A stretch of DNA of 64,000 bases from Pseudomonas sp. DTU12.3 (GTDB lineage Bacteria; Pseudomonadota; Gammaproteobacteria; Pseudomonadales; Pseudomonadaceae). The stretch spans positions 2,545,501 through 2,609,500 of the forward strand of contig NZ_CP027218.1 in the NCBI RefSeq assembly GCF_004124275.1. The letters are read 5' to 3'. Shown here one piece after another: positions 38,282 through 47,852 of the stretch; the first letter of the stretch is position 1; each line of letters begins with the position of its first letter. The position numbers and the translations under genes are program-made. The notes under the pieces are model-generated. The model was not told where the DNA came from and did not search any database. It saw only the letters and a program-made list of their open reading frames with translations.

Positions 38282-39109
38282 TTAATCGTTTTGCGGCATC
38301 TCACCCTTGGCCAGACGCTTGTTGATGTCGGCAATCACTTCCGGCAGGTCAGTGATGGTGTCGATCATATAGTGCGGGCGCGAGCTTTCGAACAGTGCGT
38401 GAATGCGTTTGCGTTCGCTGGCCAGTTCATCGCTGCCCAAGGCGCGGAAACCGGCGTAATCCAGGCCCAGCGCGTTGCCGGAGCAGATCAGCGCGACCGT
38501 CCACATCCCGGCGCGGCGGCCTTCGAGGATGCCTGGCACGGTGTCGTCGATCTTCACGCAGGCACCGACATCGTCGATGCCCAGTGCAATTACGTTGGCC
38601 AGTGCTTGAGCCGGCCATGGGCGACCGTTCGGCACTTCGTCGGTGGCGACCACGTGGTCGGCGACGTAACCGTTGCTGGCTGCCAGTTCGACGACTTTAT
38701 CCATGACCTGTTTCGGGTAGCCGGAGCACGAACCGATCTTGATCCCTTGCTCGCGCAGCTTGGCGATGGTTTCCAGGGCGCCGGGAATCAGCGCCGAGTG
38801 TTCGGCGATCTTCTCGATCTGCAGGGGCATGAAACGCTTGTAGATCGCGGTGACGTCATCGTCGGTCGGCGTGCGGCCGAAGACTTTGCGATAACGCTCG
38901 GCGACTTGCGGCTGATCGCAGAGGGTACGGATGTGATCCCACTTGCCCATGCCCATCGGCCCACGGGCTTCTTCGATGGAAACCTGTACATCGAACTCGG
39001 CGAAGGCTTCGACGAAGATCTGCGTAGGAGCGAACGAACCGAAATCGACCACGGTACCGGCCCAGTCGAGGATGGCGGCTTGCAGTTTGCTTGGATTGAC
39101 GTAGTTCAT
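38282..39109 (-). CDS. phnX: Phosphonoacetaldehyde hydrolase PhnX
   Basis: A 275-residue HAD-superfamily phosphonatase. The nucleophilic Asp is in [13 protein letters not shown] (about residues 12-24), the Schiff-base Lys in [10 protein letters not shown] (about 53), and the C-terminal acidic HAD motif in [11 protein letters not shown]. It splits phosphonoacetaldehyde into acetaldehyde and phosphate. The start at 39109 has AGGAAT 8 bases upstream. It lies after phnW in the same direction, with a family B REP between, so the two form the usual 2-aminoethylphosphonate pathway. Confidence 0.95.
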   Translation of the reverse strand: MNYVNPSKLQAAILDWAGTVVDFGSFAPTQIFVEAFAEFDVQVSIEEARGPMGMGKWDHIRTLCDQPQVAERYRKVFGRTPTDDDVTAIYKRFMPLQIEKIAEHSALIPGALETIAKLREQGIKIGSCSGYPKQVMDKVVELAASNGYVADHVVATDEVPNGRPWPAQALANVIALGIDDVGACVKIDDTVPGILEGRRAGMWTVALICSGNALGLDYAGFRALGSDELASERKRIHALFESSRPHYMIDTITDLPEVIADINKRLAKGEMPQND

Positions 39110-39145
39110 GTTTATCAAATTCCTATGTTGGCAATGCAATTCAAA

Positions 39146-39235
39146 TGTGGGAGCGAGCCTGCTCGCGAAGGCGTCGTGTCAGTCGACATTGATGTTGAAT
39201 GTTCGACCGCTTTCGCGAGCAGGCTCGCTCCCACA
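39146..39235. repeat. REP hairpin, family B, inside the phnW-phnX operon
   Basis: TGTGGGAGCGAGCCTGCTCG and its inverse lie between the two cotranscribed genes; it may lower phnX expression relative to phnW. Confidence 0.88.
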
Positions 39236-39252
39236 AGGGATGGGTGGTGGGG

Positions 39253-40362
39253 TCAGATTTCCAGGACTTCCATCTCGCGCAGCACTTCGCCCACCGCCGC
39301 GACGGCCTGACGCATTTCGTCCGGGCTGACATGGCCGATGCAGCCGACGCGGAAGGTTTCGACCTGAGTCAGTTTGCCGGGATAGAGGATGTAACCCTTG
39401 GCCTTGACCCGTTCGTAGAAGTCCTTGAACTGGTAACGCGGATCGTTCGGCGCATGGAACGTGGCGATGATTGGCGCCTGAATCGCCGCCGGCAGGAAGC
39501 TGCGCAAACCGAGTTTGGCCATCTCTTCCATCAGTGCCTGACAGTTGGCGGCGTAGCGCGCATGCCGCGCCGGCAGGCCACCTTCTTCGTTGTATTGCAG
39601 CAACGCTTCGTGCAGCGCCGCGACCACGTGGGTCGGCGGGGTGAAGCGCCATTGGCCGGTTTTCATCATGTAGGCGTGCTGGTCGAACAGATCCATCGCC
39701 AACGAATGCGAATTGCCGGCGGCAGCCGCCAGCGACTCTTTGCGGGCGAAGACAAAACCCATTCCCGGCACGCCTTCCAGGCATTTACCGGAGGCCGCGA
39801 TCAAGGCATCGAACGGGACTTTTTGCGCGTCCACCGGCAACGCGCCGAAGGAACTCATGGCATCGATGATCAGGCGTTTGCCGTGTTGCTCAACGACTTC
39901 GGCGATTTCCGCCAAAGGATTGAGAATCCCGGTGCTGGTTTCGCAGTGGATCAGCGCGACGTGAGTGATGTCGCTGTCGGCGCGCAGCAGACGGTCGACG
40001 TCGGCGGCGGTGGTCGGTTCGTCTTCAGCGGTTTCAAAAGTGCTGAATGAGCGGCCGAGCACTTCGCAGATCTTCGCCAGACGTTTGCCGTAAGCACCGT
40101 TGATCAGCACCAGGACTTTGCCGTCACGCGGCACCAGAGTACCGATCGCCGCCTCGACGGCGAAGGTGCCGCTGCCCTGCAATGGCACGCAATGGTGAGT
40201 GGCCGCGCCGTTGAGGATCGCCAGCAATTGTTCGCACAGGCTGGCGGTCAGTTGATTGAAGCGGTCATCCCATGACCCCCAGTCGACCATCATCGCCTGA
40301 CGGGTGCGGGCCGAAGTGGTCAACGGGCCGGGAGTGAGCAGGATGGGTTCGGCGATACTCAT
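39253..40362 (-). CDS. phnW: 2-aminoethylphosphonate:pyruvate aminotransferase PhnW
   Basis: A 369-residue class V aminotransferase, full length. Signatures are [17 protein letters not shown] at the N-terminus, [14 protein letters not shown], the cofactor Asp in [10 protein letters not shown], and the PLP Lys in [15 protein letters not shown] (about residue 193). It transfers the amino group of 2-aminoethylphosphonate to pyruvate, giving phosphonoacetaldehyde for PhnX. It diverges from a LysR gene 112 bases away that is the likely regulator. Confidence 0.95.
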   Translation of the reverse strand: MSIAEPILLTPGPLTTSARTRQAMMVDWGSWDDRFNQLTASLCEQLLAILNGAATHHCVPLQGSGTFAVEAAIGTLVPRDGKVLVLINGAYGKRLAKICEVLGRSFSTFETAEDEPTTAADVDRLLRADSDITHVALIHCETSTGILNPLAEIAEVVEQHGKRLIIDAMSSFGALPVDAQKVPFDALIAASGKCLEGVPGMGFVFARKESLAAAAGNSHSLAMDLFDQHAYMMKTGQWRFTPPTHVVAALHEALLQYNEEGGLPARHARYAANCQALMEEMAKLGLRSFLPAAIQAPIIATFHAPNDPRYQFKDFYERVKAKGYILYPGKLTQVETFRVGCIGHVSPDEMRQAVAAVGEVLREMEVLEI

Positions 40363-40474
40363 TCGTGTGTCCTCGGATAGCGCTGTGGGATGAAGCTACG
40401 GGGCATACGTTGCAATTCGGCGTTGTATCAATCAAATTGTTTATTGTTATGCCAGCCATCAGCGAGAGTTATTC

Positions 40475-41335
40475 ATGAATCTGTTTCAGCTGCGCGCCTT
40501 CGACGCCGTGGCCCGCGAGGGCAGCTTTACCCGGGCTGCTGCGCGGTTATTCATCAGTCAGCCGGCGGTCACCGGGCACATCAAGGCGCTGGAGGAGCAC
40601 TACCAGATCACTTTGCTGCGGCGCACCGCGCGACGAGTGGAGCTGACCGAGGAGGGCACCAAACTGGCGGCGATCACCCGGGCGATGTTCGGCCTCGCGG
40701 AAGAAGCGCAGGTGCTGCTTGAGGCCAATCGACAATTGCTTACCGGGCGTCTGGAAGTGGCGGCGGACGGCCCGCACATGGTCATGCCGATGCTCGCCAG
40801 CCTGCGCGCGCGGTATCCGGGGATTACCGTGAATCTGCGCTTGGGCAATGCGCAGGAAACCCTCGCGGCGCTGTTGTCCGAGCATGCCGATGTGGCGGTG
40901 CTGACTGAAGTCGAACCGCGCAAAGGCCTGCACCTGCAAGGCTTGAGCGAATCGCGCATTTGCGCGTTGGTGCCGGCAACGCATGCCTGGGCGACGCGCG
41001 CGGGGGAGGTCAAGCTCAAAGAGCTGGATCAGGTGATCATGGTGCTGCGTGAACCGAGTTCGATCACCCGGCGTACCTTTGACCAAGCGTGTGAACAGGC
41101 CTCGATTCATCCACGGGTGTTATTGGAACTCGATAGCCGCGAGGCGGTGACGGAAGCCGTCGCCGCTGAGCTGGGTGTCGGTGTGGTGTCATCGGTGGAA
41201 GTCAGCCATGACCCGCGCGTGGTGGCGATTCCGATTGTCGGCGACGGTCTGGTCAACCGGCACATGATCGGCTGCATGGAGCGGCGCCGGGATTTGCGTT
41301 TGATCCAGGCGTTTTTCGCGTTGGCGCCTGGCTGA
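40475..41335 (+). CDS. LysR-family regulator of phnWX (inferred)
   Basis: A 286-residue LysR regulator. The helix-turn-helix at residues 10-45 (AVAREGSFTRAAARLFISQPAVTGHIKALE) is followed by an effector domain containing ADGPHMVMPMLASLRARYPG. It is divergent from phnW, the classic arrangement for control of that operon, probably by 2-aminoethylphosphonate or an intermediate. It is related in length and layout to the second LysR gene at 42216. A short spacer (40363-40474) must hold both promoters. ATAC-N16-GTAT lies in it. Confidence 0.87.
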   Translation: MNLFQLRAFDAVAREGSFTRAAARLFISQPAVTGHIKALEEHYQITLLRRTARRVELTEEGTKLAAITRAMFGLAEEAQVLLEANRQLLTGRLEVAADGPHMVMPMLASLRARYPGITVNLRLGNAQETLAALLSEHADVAVLTEVEPRKGLHLQGLSESRICALVPATHAWATRAGEVKLKELDQVIMVLREPSSITRRTFDQACEQASIHPRVLLELDSREAVTEAVAAELGVGVVSSVEVSHDPRVVAIPIVGDGLVNRHMIGCMERRRDLRLIQAFFALAPG

Positions 41336-41361
41336 CCTCAGGCGCAGTCGCGGCATCCAGA

Positions 41362-42090
41362 TCAGGCCATGGTCAATTGCGGCTGAGCCGGCAGGATCGC
41401 GGTACTTTTTCGGGTGATTTCGATTCTTGGGTAATTCGCCTGCTTCAGCTGCATGTTCTCCAGTTGGTCCAGCGCGGCGGCAGGATCATTCAATGGCAGC
41501 GTCTGCAGCAATTGCACATCGAGGTTCCACCACTGACTGTCAAGCAAGCGTGCAATGGTGTGCGGGTCATGCCGGTACTTGATGATTTTCGCCGGGGTGC
41601 CGGCAACGATGGCGTAAGGCGGAACATCCTGGGTCACCAGCGCGCGCGTCGCGATGATTGCGCCGGTGCCGACCTGCACGCCTTCGAGGATCATCGCGCT
41701 GTGGCCGATCCACACGTCGTGGCCGATCGTGACGTCGGCCACCACCGGGTCGAATGTCAGCGCGGTATCGGTGTACTGAAAGGGGTGTGAACTGAGCCAG
41801 TCGGTCGGATGCGAGCTCTTTTGCTGGCCGATAAAACAGCGGGTACTGATCGAGCAGAAGCGGCCAATGGAGGAAACCGCAGACAGCACGCAATCACTTC
41901 TGATGTAGGTGTGCGCACCGATGGCGAGGTGTTTCGACTCGATCACCACGTGGCCGATGCTGACGTGTTCTTCGAGCGTCAGTGTCGATCGCTTGTGCAA
42001 CGAAAAAATCCCGCCGGCGACTTTGCAGGCATGCTGGCGAATGGATTTTTTCCAGAAGTGATTCCGAACTGAATTTATTATTTTCTTCAC
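41362..42090 (-). CDS. CatB-related left-handed beta-helix acetyltransferase
   Basis: A 242-residue hexapeptide-repeat transferase. Isoleucine-patch repeats run from about residue 42 to 175 ([51 protein letters not shown]), ending in the family segment [17 protein letters not shown]. Related proteins acetylate antibiotics or sugars with acetyl-CoA; the acceptor here is unknown. Positioned between two LysR genes, it has no obvious role in phosphonate use, although acetylation of aminophosphonates is conceivable. Confidence 0.85.
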   Translation of the reverse strand: MKKIINSVRNHFWKKSIRQHACKVAGGIFSLHKRSTLTLEEHVSIGHVVIESKHLAIGAHTYIRSDCVLSAVSSIGRFCSISTRCFIGQQKSSHPTDWLSSHPFQYTDTALTFDPVVADVTIGHDVWIGHSAMILEGVQVGTGAIIATRALVTQDVPPYAIVAGTPAKIIKYRHDPHTIARLLDSQWWNLDVQLLQTLPLNDPAAALDQLENMQLKQANYPRIEITRKSTAILPAQPQLTMA

Positions 42091-42215
42091 GATGCGTACT
42101 TCGATTCCATGGTCGAGCCGCGACAGGCTCGGTGCGTCTCAGACGGTGATGCTGCGAAATTTTTTGTGACAGATGGCAAGGCGCCAGTGTAGCTGACGTT
42201 CAGGTCAGGGCACAG

Positions 42216-43088
42216 CTACACCAGACTCTCGCGCACCATCTGCAAAAACGTCGCCACCACCCGCCGCGAACTCTGCTCGCGCAGGCACACCAGCGTCTCC
42301 GTCAGCCGGCGCGTGCAATCAATGATTGGCAATGCGCAGACCCGCGAATCCGCACCAAACTCCGCCGCCGACACCACCCCCACGCCAATCCCCACCACCA
42401 CCGCCTCGCGCGCGGCTTCGCGGCCTTCAACCTGAATCGCCGGGCGAATGCGAAACCCGGCGCGGGCCATTTCTTCTTCCAGCGTCTGCCGTGTCACCGA
42501 GCCGTGTTCGCGCAACACCAACGGCGTGTCATCGAGGTCCGCCAGGCAAATCGATTCGCGCTCGGCCCACGGGTGATGGCGTGAGACGAATGCGACCATC
42601 GGGTCGTTGCGCAGCGGCACGCAGAGCAAACGCTCGTCACTGACATCGCGCCCGAGCAACGCCAGATCGGCCTGATAGTTGAACAGGCGAAACAGCGATT
42701 CATCGGTGTTGCCCGTCTCGATCTTCACGCTGATCCCCGGATAGCGCTCGCAGAACCGCGCGATCTGCGGCAACACGTGCACCGGCGCATCGACTGCCAG
42801 AATCAGGCTGCCGGTCTGCAGGGCCTGGGATTCCTGCAACAATTCCTGCGCTTCGGCTTCAATCACGAACAGGCGCTGGGTGATCGCCAGCAAACGCTCA
42901 CCAAGATCGGTCAGGCGCACGGAACGCTTATTGCGGTGAAACAGCAGAACGCCGAAACGCTCCTCCAGTTTGCGCACCTGGTCGGATATCGCCGGTTGCG
43001 TGAGAAAAAGCCGCTCGGCGGCTTTGGTGAAGCTTCCATGCACGGCCACGGCATGGAAGGCTTTGAGCTGGGCGTGGGAGACGGACAT
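42216..43088 (-). CDS. LysR-family regulator divergent from the OPA transporter
   Basis: A 290-residue LysR regulator. The helix-turn-helix at residues 12-46 (AVAVHGSFTKAAERLFLTQPAISDQVRKLE) is followed by an effector domain starting near 90 (SLILAVDAPVHVLPQIARFCERYPG). Its layout is very like the regulator at 40475, so the two are probably paralogues. It diverges from the transporter/oxidoreductase pair, which it probably controls. A near-palindrome at 43129-43143 lies about 45 bases before its start. Confidence 0.87.
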   Translation of the reverse strand: MSVSHAQLKAFHAVAVHGSFTKAAERLFLTQPAISDQVRKLEERFGVLLFHRNKRSVRLTDLGERLLAITQRLFVIEAEAQELLQESQALQTGSLILAVDAPVHVLPQIARFCERYPGISVKIETGNTDESLFRLFNYQADLALLGRDVSDERLLCVPLRNDPMVAFVSRHHPWAERESICLADLDDTPLVLREHGSVTRQTLEEEMARAGFRIRPAIQVEGREAAREAVVVGIGVGVVSAAEFGADSRVCALPIIDCTRRLTETLVCLREQSSRRVVATFLQMVRESLV

Positions 43089-43128
43089 GAATGCTCCAGT
43101 AACAAGCTGAGCTTATGTGTGAAATACG

Positions 43129-43143
43129 ATAAATCGATTTTAT
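43129..43143. promoter_or_regulatory. Near-palindrome, candidate LysR operator
   Basis: ATAAATCGATTTTAT, centred on the perfect AAATCGATTT, lies in the 267-base gap (43089-43355) between the LysR gene and the transporter. Confidence 0.35.
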
Positions 43144-43355
43144 TTATTAAACAGTAATTGCTTTGATCGGCTCACGCCATCGCTGACTGCTCGTTCGGGG
43201 AGCAGCAATGGCCATGAGCCTGCGTGCAACAGCAGGACTCATCTGACCGGTATCGCCATAGGGATGGGGGGATATCGCAGTGCTCAACAATAAAAACACA
43301 GGCGTTTTTCTTAACGATTCTGCCGGCACACTCACACCCTGAGGTCAGAACCACC

Positions 43356-44681
43356 ATGAACAAGCACATCGGCACCATTGCGCGTTGGCGCGTGCAGATC
43401 TTCGCTGTCACCTGGCTCGCGTACGCCGCTTTCTACTTCACCCGCAAAGCTTTCTCGGTGGCCAAACTCGGCATCGCCGAAGACCCCACCTTCATGCTCG
43501 ACAAGATGGCCATGGCCAACCTCGATGCGATTTATCTGGCGGCTTACGCCATCGGTCAATTCACCTGGGGCATGCTCGCCGACCGCTTTGGCCCACGGGT
43601 CGTGGTGCTTGGCGGTTTGCTGATTTCCGCCGCAGCGGCGCTGGTGATGGGCAGCTACGCGACACTACCAATCTTCGCTACCTGCATGTTGATTCAGGGG
43701 CTGGCGCAGTCCACCGGGTGGTCGGGGTTGTGTAAAAACCTTGGCAGTTTCTTCCCTGCGCAACAGCGCGGGCGGGTGCTCGGTTTATGGAGTTCCTGCT
43801 ACGCCTTCGGTGGTCTGGTGGCTTCGCCGTTTGCCGGCTGGTGGGCGTATACGCTGGTAGGCAGTTGGCACGCGGCGTTCATTTCCAGCGCAGCGGTGGT
43901 CGCGGTGGTGGCGGTGGTGTTCTTCATCTTCCAGCGCAACAAACCGGAAGATGTTGGCCTGCCGGCGGTCGAGCCGGAGCCGGAACTCAGCGCGGAGGAG
44001 ACCGAAGCCAACAGCAAACTCAGCGTCTGGGAACCGTTAAAGGAAATCCTGCGCAATCGCACGGTGCTGGTGCTGGGCCTGGCGTATTTCATGCTGAAAC
44101 CGGCGCGTTACGCGATTCTGCTGTGGGGCCCGGTGATTGTCTTCGAGCAAATGCCCAGCGTTGGCAAGGTCGGTGCGGCAATCATTCCGACCTCGTTCGA
44201 GCTGGCCGGTCTGCTCGGGCCGATCATGATTGGCCTGGCCTCGGACAAGCTCTTCGGCGCCCGGCGCATGCCGGCCTGCGTGCTCAGTCTGCTCGCACTG
44301 ACCGTGACGCTGGCGCTGTTCATGGGCGCTCTGCACACCGGCAGTGTTTTGCTGGTGGTCGCACTGCTGTTTGTCATGGGCCTGACCCTGTACGGCCCGG
44401 ATTCGATGATCAGCGGCGCAGCGGCCATCGACTTCGGCAAAGCCAAGGCCGGTGCCACGGCGGCCGGTTTCGTCAACGGCTGCGGCTCGGTCGGTGCGGT
44501 GCTCGGTGGCTTGTTGCCGGGTTACTTCGACTCGGTGACGGTGTTCATCGTGTTTGCCGGTTGCGCGCTGTTTTCGGCGCTGGTGCTGATTCCGCACTGG
44601 AACAGCCGCCCGGTCGGTGTGATGGAGCCACGCGCCTCCATCCCCAATTGCCCGTTGACGATCAAACCCCTGCGTTCCTGA
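43356..44681 (+). CDS. MFS transporter, organophosphate:phosphate antiporter (OPA/GlpT-like) family
   Basis: A 441-residue, 12-helix transporter of the GlpT/UhpT group: WLAYAAFYFTRKAFSVAK at helix 1 (the FYFTRK arginine is the phosphate-binding type), QSTGWSGLCKNLGSFFP in the middle, and YGPDSMISGAAAIDFG in helix 10-11. It probably imports a phosphonate or phosphate ester in exchange for phosphate. GAGGT is about 11 bases before the ATG. It is cotranscribed with the FAD oxidoreductase 72 bases downstream. Confidence 0.86.
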   Translation: MNKHIGTIARWRVQIFAVTWLAYAAFYFTRKAFSVAKLGIAEDPTFMLDKMAMANLDAIYLAAYAIGQFTWGMLADRFGPRVVVLGGLLISAAAALVMGSYATLPIFATCMLIQGLAQSTGWSGLCKNLGSFFPAQQRGRVLGLWSSCYAFGGLVASPFAGWWAYTLVGSWHAAFISSAAVVAVVAVVFFIFQRNKPEDVGLPAVEPEPELSAEETEANSKLSVWEPLKEILRNRTVLVLGLAYFMLKPARYAILLWGPVIVFEQMPSVGKVGAAIIPTSFELAGLLGPIMIGLASDKLFGARRMPACVLSLLALTVTLALFMGALHTGSVLLVVALLFVMGLTLYGPDSMISGAAAIDFGKAKAGATAAGFVNGCGSVGAVLGGLLPGYFDSVTVFIVFAGCALFSALVLIPHWNSRPVGVMEPRASIPNCPLTIKPLRS

Positions 44682-44753
44682 AAACCCTTGCCTCGCGGCC
44701 TGCTGCGACGCACGCGGCAGGCTGTGGCGTGGCCAACTGACTGGAGAAAACCC

Positions 44754-46145
44754 ATGAGACCGTTTTGGCTGGAGCAGGCCCTACAGACCGACACCTCTGA
44801 AACCTGTGCGCCGCTGCAAGGCGAAGTGCGCACTGACGTGTGCATCGTCGGCGGCGGTTACACCGGGTTGTGGACGGCAATCATGCTCAAGCAGCAGAAC
44901 CCCGAGCTTGATGTGCTGCTGATCGAGGCCGACATCTGCGGCGCTGGTGCCAGTGGGCGCAACGGTGGCTGCGCGTTGTCGTGGTCGGCCAAGTATTTCA
45001 CCCTGGAACGCCTGTTCGGCGTCGACGAAGCAGTGCGCCTGGTCAAGGAATCTGAGCGCAGCATTCATGCCATCGGCGAGTTCTGCGAGCAATACGGCGT
45101 CGATGCCGATTACCGGCTCGACGGCACGCTGTACACCGCGACCAATCGCGCACAGGTCGGCTCGACCGACGCAGTGATCGCGGCGCTGGAGCGCAATGGC
45201 ATCAACTCGTTCAGCCAGCGCCCGCTCGCCGATGTGCAGCGCATGGCCGGTTCCGCCAAGCATCTGGAAGGCTGGTTCTCGCCGGCGGCGGCCAGTGTAC
45301 AACCGGGCAAACTGGTGCGCGGATTGCGCCGTGTGGCCTTGCAGCTCGGCGTGAAGATCCATGAAAACACGGCGATGACCGGCCTTGAAGAGGGCCGCCC
45401 GGCGCGCATCCACACCGCCAGCGGCTGTGTTGTCGCCGACCGCGTGGTGCTGGCGATGAATGCGTGGATGGCCCGCGCTTTCCCGCAGTTCGAGCGCAGC
45501 GTGGCGATCGTTTCCAGCGACATGCTGATCACCGAACCGCGCCCGGAATTGCTGCAGGAAATCGGCTTGACCAGTGGTGTCACCGTGCTCGATTCGCGGA
45601 TCTTCGTGCACTACTACCACAACACCCCGGACGGCCGGATCATGCTTGGCAAGGGCGGTAACACGTTTGCCTATGGCGGGCGGATGCTGCCGGTGTTCGA
45701 TCAGCCGTCGCCGTACGCCGGATTACTCAAGCGCAGTCTCGGCGATTTTTTTCCGGCGTTTGCCGAGGTCAAAGTCGACGCGACCTGGAACGGTCCTTCG
45801 GATCGCTCGGTGACCGGCCTGCCGTTTTTCGGGCAGATGAGCAGCAGCGGCAATGTGTTCTACGGTTTCGGCTATTCCGGCAGCGGCGTTGGCCCGTGTC
45901 ACATGGGCGGGCAGATTCTCGCGTCGCTGGTACAGGGCCTCGACAACCCGTGGACGCGCTCGCCGCTGGTCAACGGTCCGCTGGGCTACTTCCCGCCGGA
46001 GCCGATCCGTTATCTGGGTTCGCTGATGGTGCGCAACGCCATCCGGCGCAAGGAGCGCGCTGAAGACCACGGGCGCCGACCACGGCACCTGGACGTACGC
46101 CTGGCGAAATTCGCTGCGGCGGCGGGCAAGGCCGACAAAGCCTGA
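44754..46145 (+). CDS. FAD-dependent amine oxidoreductase (DadA/glycine-oxidase family)
   Basis: A 463-residue flavoprotein. The FAD-binding loop is VCIVGGGYTGLWTAIML (about residues 28-44), then GAGASGRNGGCALSWSAKYF (a DAO-family turn), and a C-terminal YGFGYSGSGVGPCHMGG block. Family members oxidise secondary or primary amines. In phosphonate loci, related flavoenzymes (the PbfC/PbfD type) convert N-alkylated or free aminoethylphosphonate to phosphonoacetaldehyde, which here would feed PhnX; that role is inferred from context. GGAG lies 8 bases before the ATG at 44754. Confidence 0.85.
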   Translation: MRPFWLEQALQTDTSETCAPLQGEVRTDVCIVGGGYTGLWTAIMLKQQNPELDVLLIEADICGAGASGRNGGCALSWSAKYFTLERLFGVDEAVRLVKESERSIHAIGEFCEQYGVDADYRLDGTLYTATNRAQVGSTDAVIAALERNGINSFSQRPLADVQRMAGSAKHLEGWFSPAAASVQPGKLVRGLRRVALQLGVKIHENTAMTGLEEGRPARIHTASGCVVADRVVLAMNAWMARAFPQFERSVAIVSSDMLITEPRPELLQEIGLTSGVTVLDSRIFVHYYHNTPDGRIMLGKGGNTFAYGGRMLPVFDQPSPYAGLLKRSLGDFFPAFAEVKVDATWNGPSDRSVTGLPFFGQMSSSGNVFYGFGYSGSGVGPCHMGGQILASLVQGLDNPWTRSPLVNGPLGYFPPEPIRYLGSLMVRNAIRRKERAEDHGRRPRHLDVRLAKFAAAAGKADKA

Positions 46146-46155
46146 CTCCCCCTCA

Positions 46156-46240
46156 TGTAGGAGCTGCCGCAGGCTGCGATCTTTTGATCTTGTTTGTAAA
46201 AGACCAGATCAAAAGATCGCAGCCTGCGGCAGCTCCTGCA
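46156..46240. repeat. REP hairpin, family A
   Basis: TGTAGGAGCTGCCGCAGGCT and its inverse lie between convergent genes. Confidence 0.9.
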
Positions 46241-46248
46241 GGGGTGGG

Positions 46249-47619
46249 TCAGTTGCGGTAGAGGAGCCAGTCGAGTAACTGGGGATTGTCTTGAGTGGGC
46301 GGTATTTGTTGCTGCGGCAGTTCGCCTTGCGTGCCCAGGCAGAGGATCGGTCGATCCGGATCGCTGTCGAGAAAACTCACCCACACCTCGCTGCCGGCAC
46401 AGGGCAGTTCATTGGCGGCGATCCGTCCATTGGCGTTGGTCAGGGCAATCGGCAGCCATATTCCATCGTCGGCATGCACCGTTGCGACAGACCACAGACT
46501 GACGTTGATCCGGCCCTGGTCATCGAGAGATGCAGGCTGCCCGGGCGTGCCGAGTACGCGCGCCAAGTGATAACCGGGGATCGCCGGTCGCGGCTGTTTG
46601 AGTGCCGGACGAAATTCCGTCGACCAGGGCAGGGCAACGAAATCGTTGTGGTAGCGGTAAACGCTGGGTGTCGGCTCGAGAATCGACGGCTGTTGCCCGT
46701 GATGGCGCATTTCGGTGATCAACCATTGTTCGTTGAAACTGTTGATCGGATGCTCCGCAACCTGGACCAATTGACCGCTGAGCAGGTCCACGCAATCGCT
46801 GCGGCCATGGATCGAGCGATATTCGCAGCGCTGACGTTGCAGATGGCGACGGCTGCGTTGTTCGGCATAGCGATGTAGCTGGGACAGCGTCGTTGTCGGC
46901 CCCGTTACGCTCTGGTTGGCGGCATCCTCGCGCAGATGTCTTTGCCCGCGATTGCGCACATGACGTTGCGGTGCGATTGGCACCGCGTCATGCCGCTGGA
47001 ACAGTGTGGCGATATGCGGCGAGGGCGCCTCGTCATCGAGGCTGAACGGCAGCAGCGTGGGCTCTTGCGGCAAACTCAGACTGTCGTCGGCGAACACCAC
47101 GACATGCCCGTCAGGGCCATGTTCGAAGTGGTAATGAATGCCTTCTTCCTCGCACAAGCGGTGCAGCAGGGCCAGATCGCTTTCCTCATATTGAATGCAG
47201 AACTCGCGCTGGGGGTATTGGCCGACGATCACTTCCATTCGGTAACTGTCGACCGGCAGCGCGTTTTCCTCGAGTAACTGTTGGAGAATCTGCGGCACGC
47301 TCAAGTGCACAAAGACGCGGCGTTTTTGTGCTTGCGCGAGTTGTTGCAGGGAGGGCACCAGTACCACTCGATAGCCGACCCGATGCGCGCCGCGATGTTC
47401 GCAACTGGCGCTGTCGATGCGCCCGTGAACCCCGTGATGTTCACTCAGATGCAGAAATGCCGGTTGCTGCAACAGCGTGCCTGGCGTCATGGCCGGGCCG
47501 AGGCTGATCAGTTCGATGTCGAAGCGGTAGGGCTGGTTGAGCGCTTCCTCGCCGCGAAAGCGCAACACCGGCATTTGCAATCCACTGTCGGTCAGGGTCA
47601 GCGTGAAGGGACTTTCCAT
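46249..47619 (-). CDS. Short orphan VgrG-like (TssI) spike protein
   Basis: A 456-residue Vgr-family protein. The gp27-like part starts at once (FTLTLTDSGLQMPVLRFRGEEALNQPYRFDIELIS), with QYEESDLALLHRLCEEEGIHYHF near residue 165. A gp5-like OB fold follows at about 360-435 (LDDQGRINVSLWSV, GSEVWVSFLDSDPDRPILCLG). The protein stops about 20 residues later, so the long gp5 beta-helix needle and any effector extension are missing, and the OB block is diverged from the usual RVHFHWD wording. No other type VI gene is nearby. An upstream in-frame start adds six residues. Confidence 0.75.
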   Translation of the reverse strand: MESPFTLTLTDSGLQMPVLRFRGEEALNQPYRFDIELISLGPAMTPGTLLQQPAFLHLSEHHGVHGRIDSASCEHRGAHRVGYRVVLVPSLQQLAQAQKRRVFVHLSVPQILQQLLEENALPVDSYRMEVIVGQYPQREFCIQYEESDLALLHRLCEEEGIHYHFEHGPDGHVVVFADDSLSLPQEPTLLPFSLDDEAPSPHIATLFQRHDAVPIAPQRHVRNRGQRHLREDAANQSVTGPTTTLSQLHRYAEQRSRRHLQRQRCEYRSIHGRSDCVDLLSGQLVQVAEHPINSFNEQWLITEMRHHGQQPSILEPTPSVYRYHNDFVALPWSTEFRPALKQPRPAIPGYHLARVLGTPGQPASLDDQGRINVSLWSVATVHADDGIWLPIALTNANGRIAANELPCAGSEVWVSFLDSDPDRPILCLGTQGELPQQQIPPTQDNPQLLDWLLYRN

Positions 47620-47852
47620 GTCATTGAGCATACGCACAGGCTCTGTCTGGCAATACGGCCCCAGAGGGTACGAAACCGCAGCGCCGAATGCTTATGGCAA
47701 AGCGGCTTTTCAGAATAGCCCTACACGCTCTGGCGAAAATGTCGATTCAGCATTACGATTTTTTTGGTCGATTGCCGACTTTAGGCCGTATAAACTTGGC
47801 GCCACGCGTCGGCCAATAGATGTCTCGGCGCCACAGATCAAGAGAGTGAGTA

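Noticed and set aside
46249..47619. A complete type VI secretion locus
   Set aside because: No tss structural genes, hcp or effector/immunity pair adjoin the VgrG-like gene.
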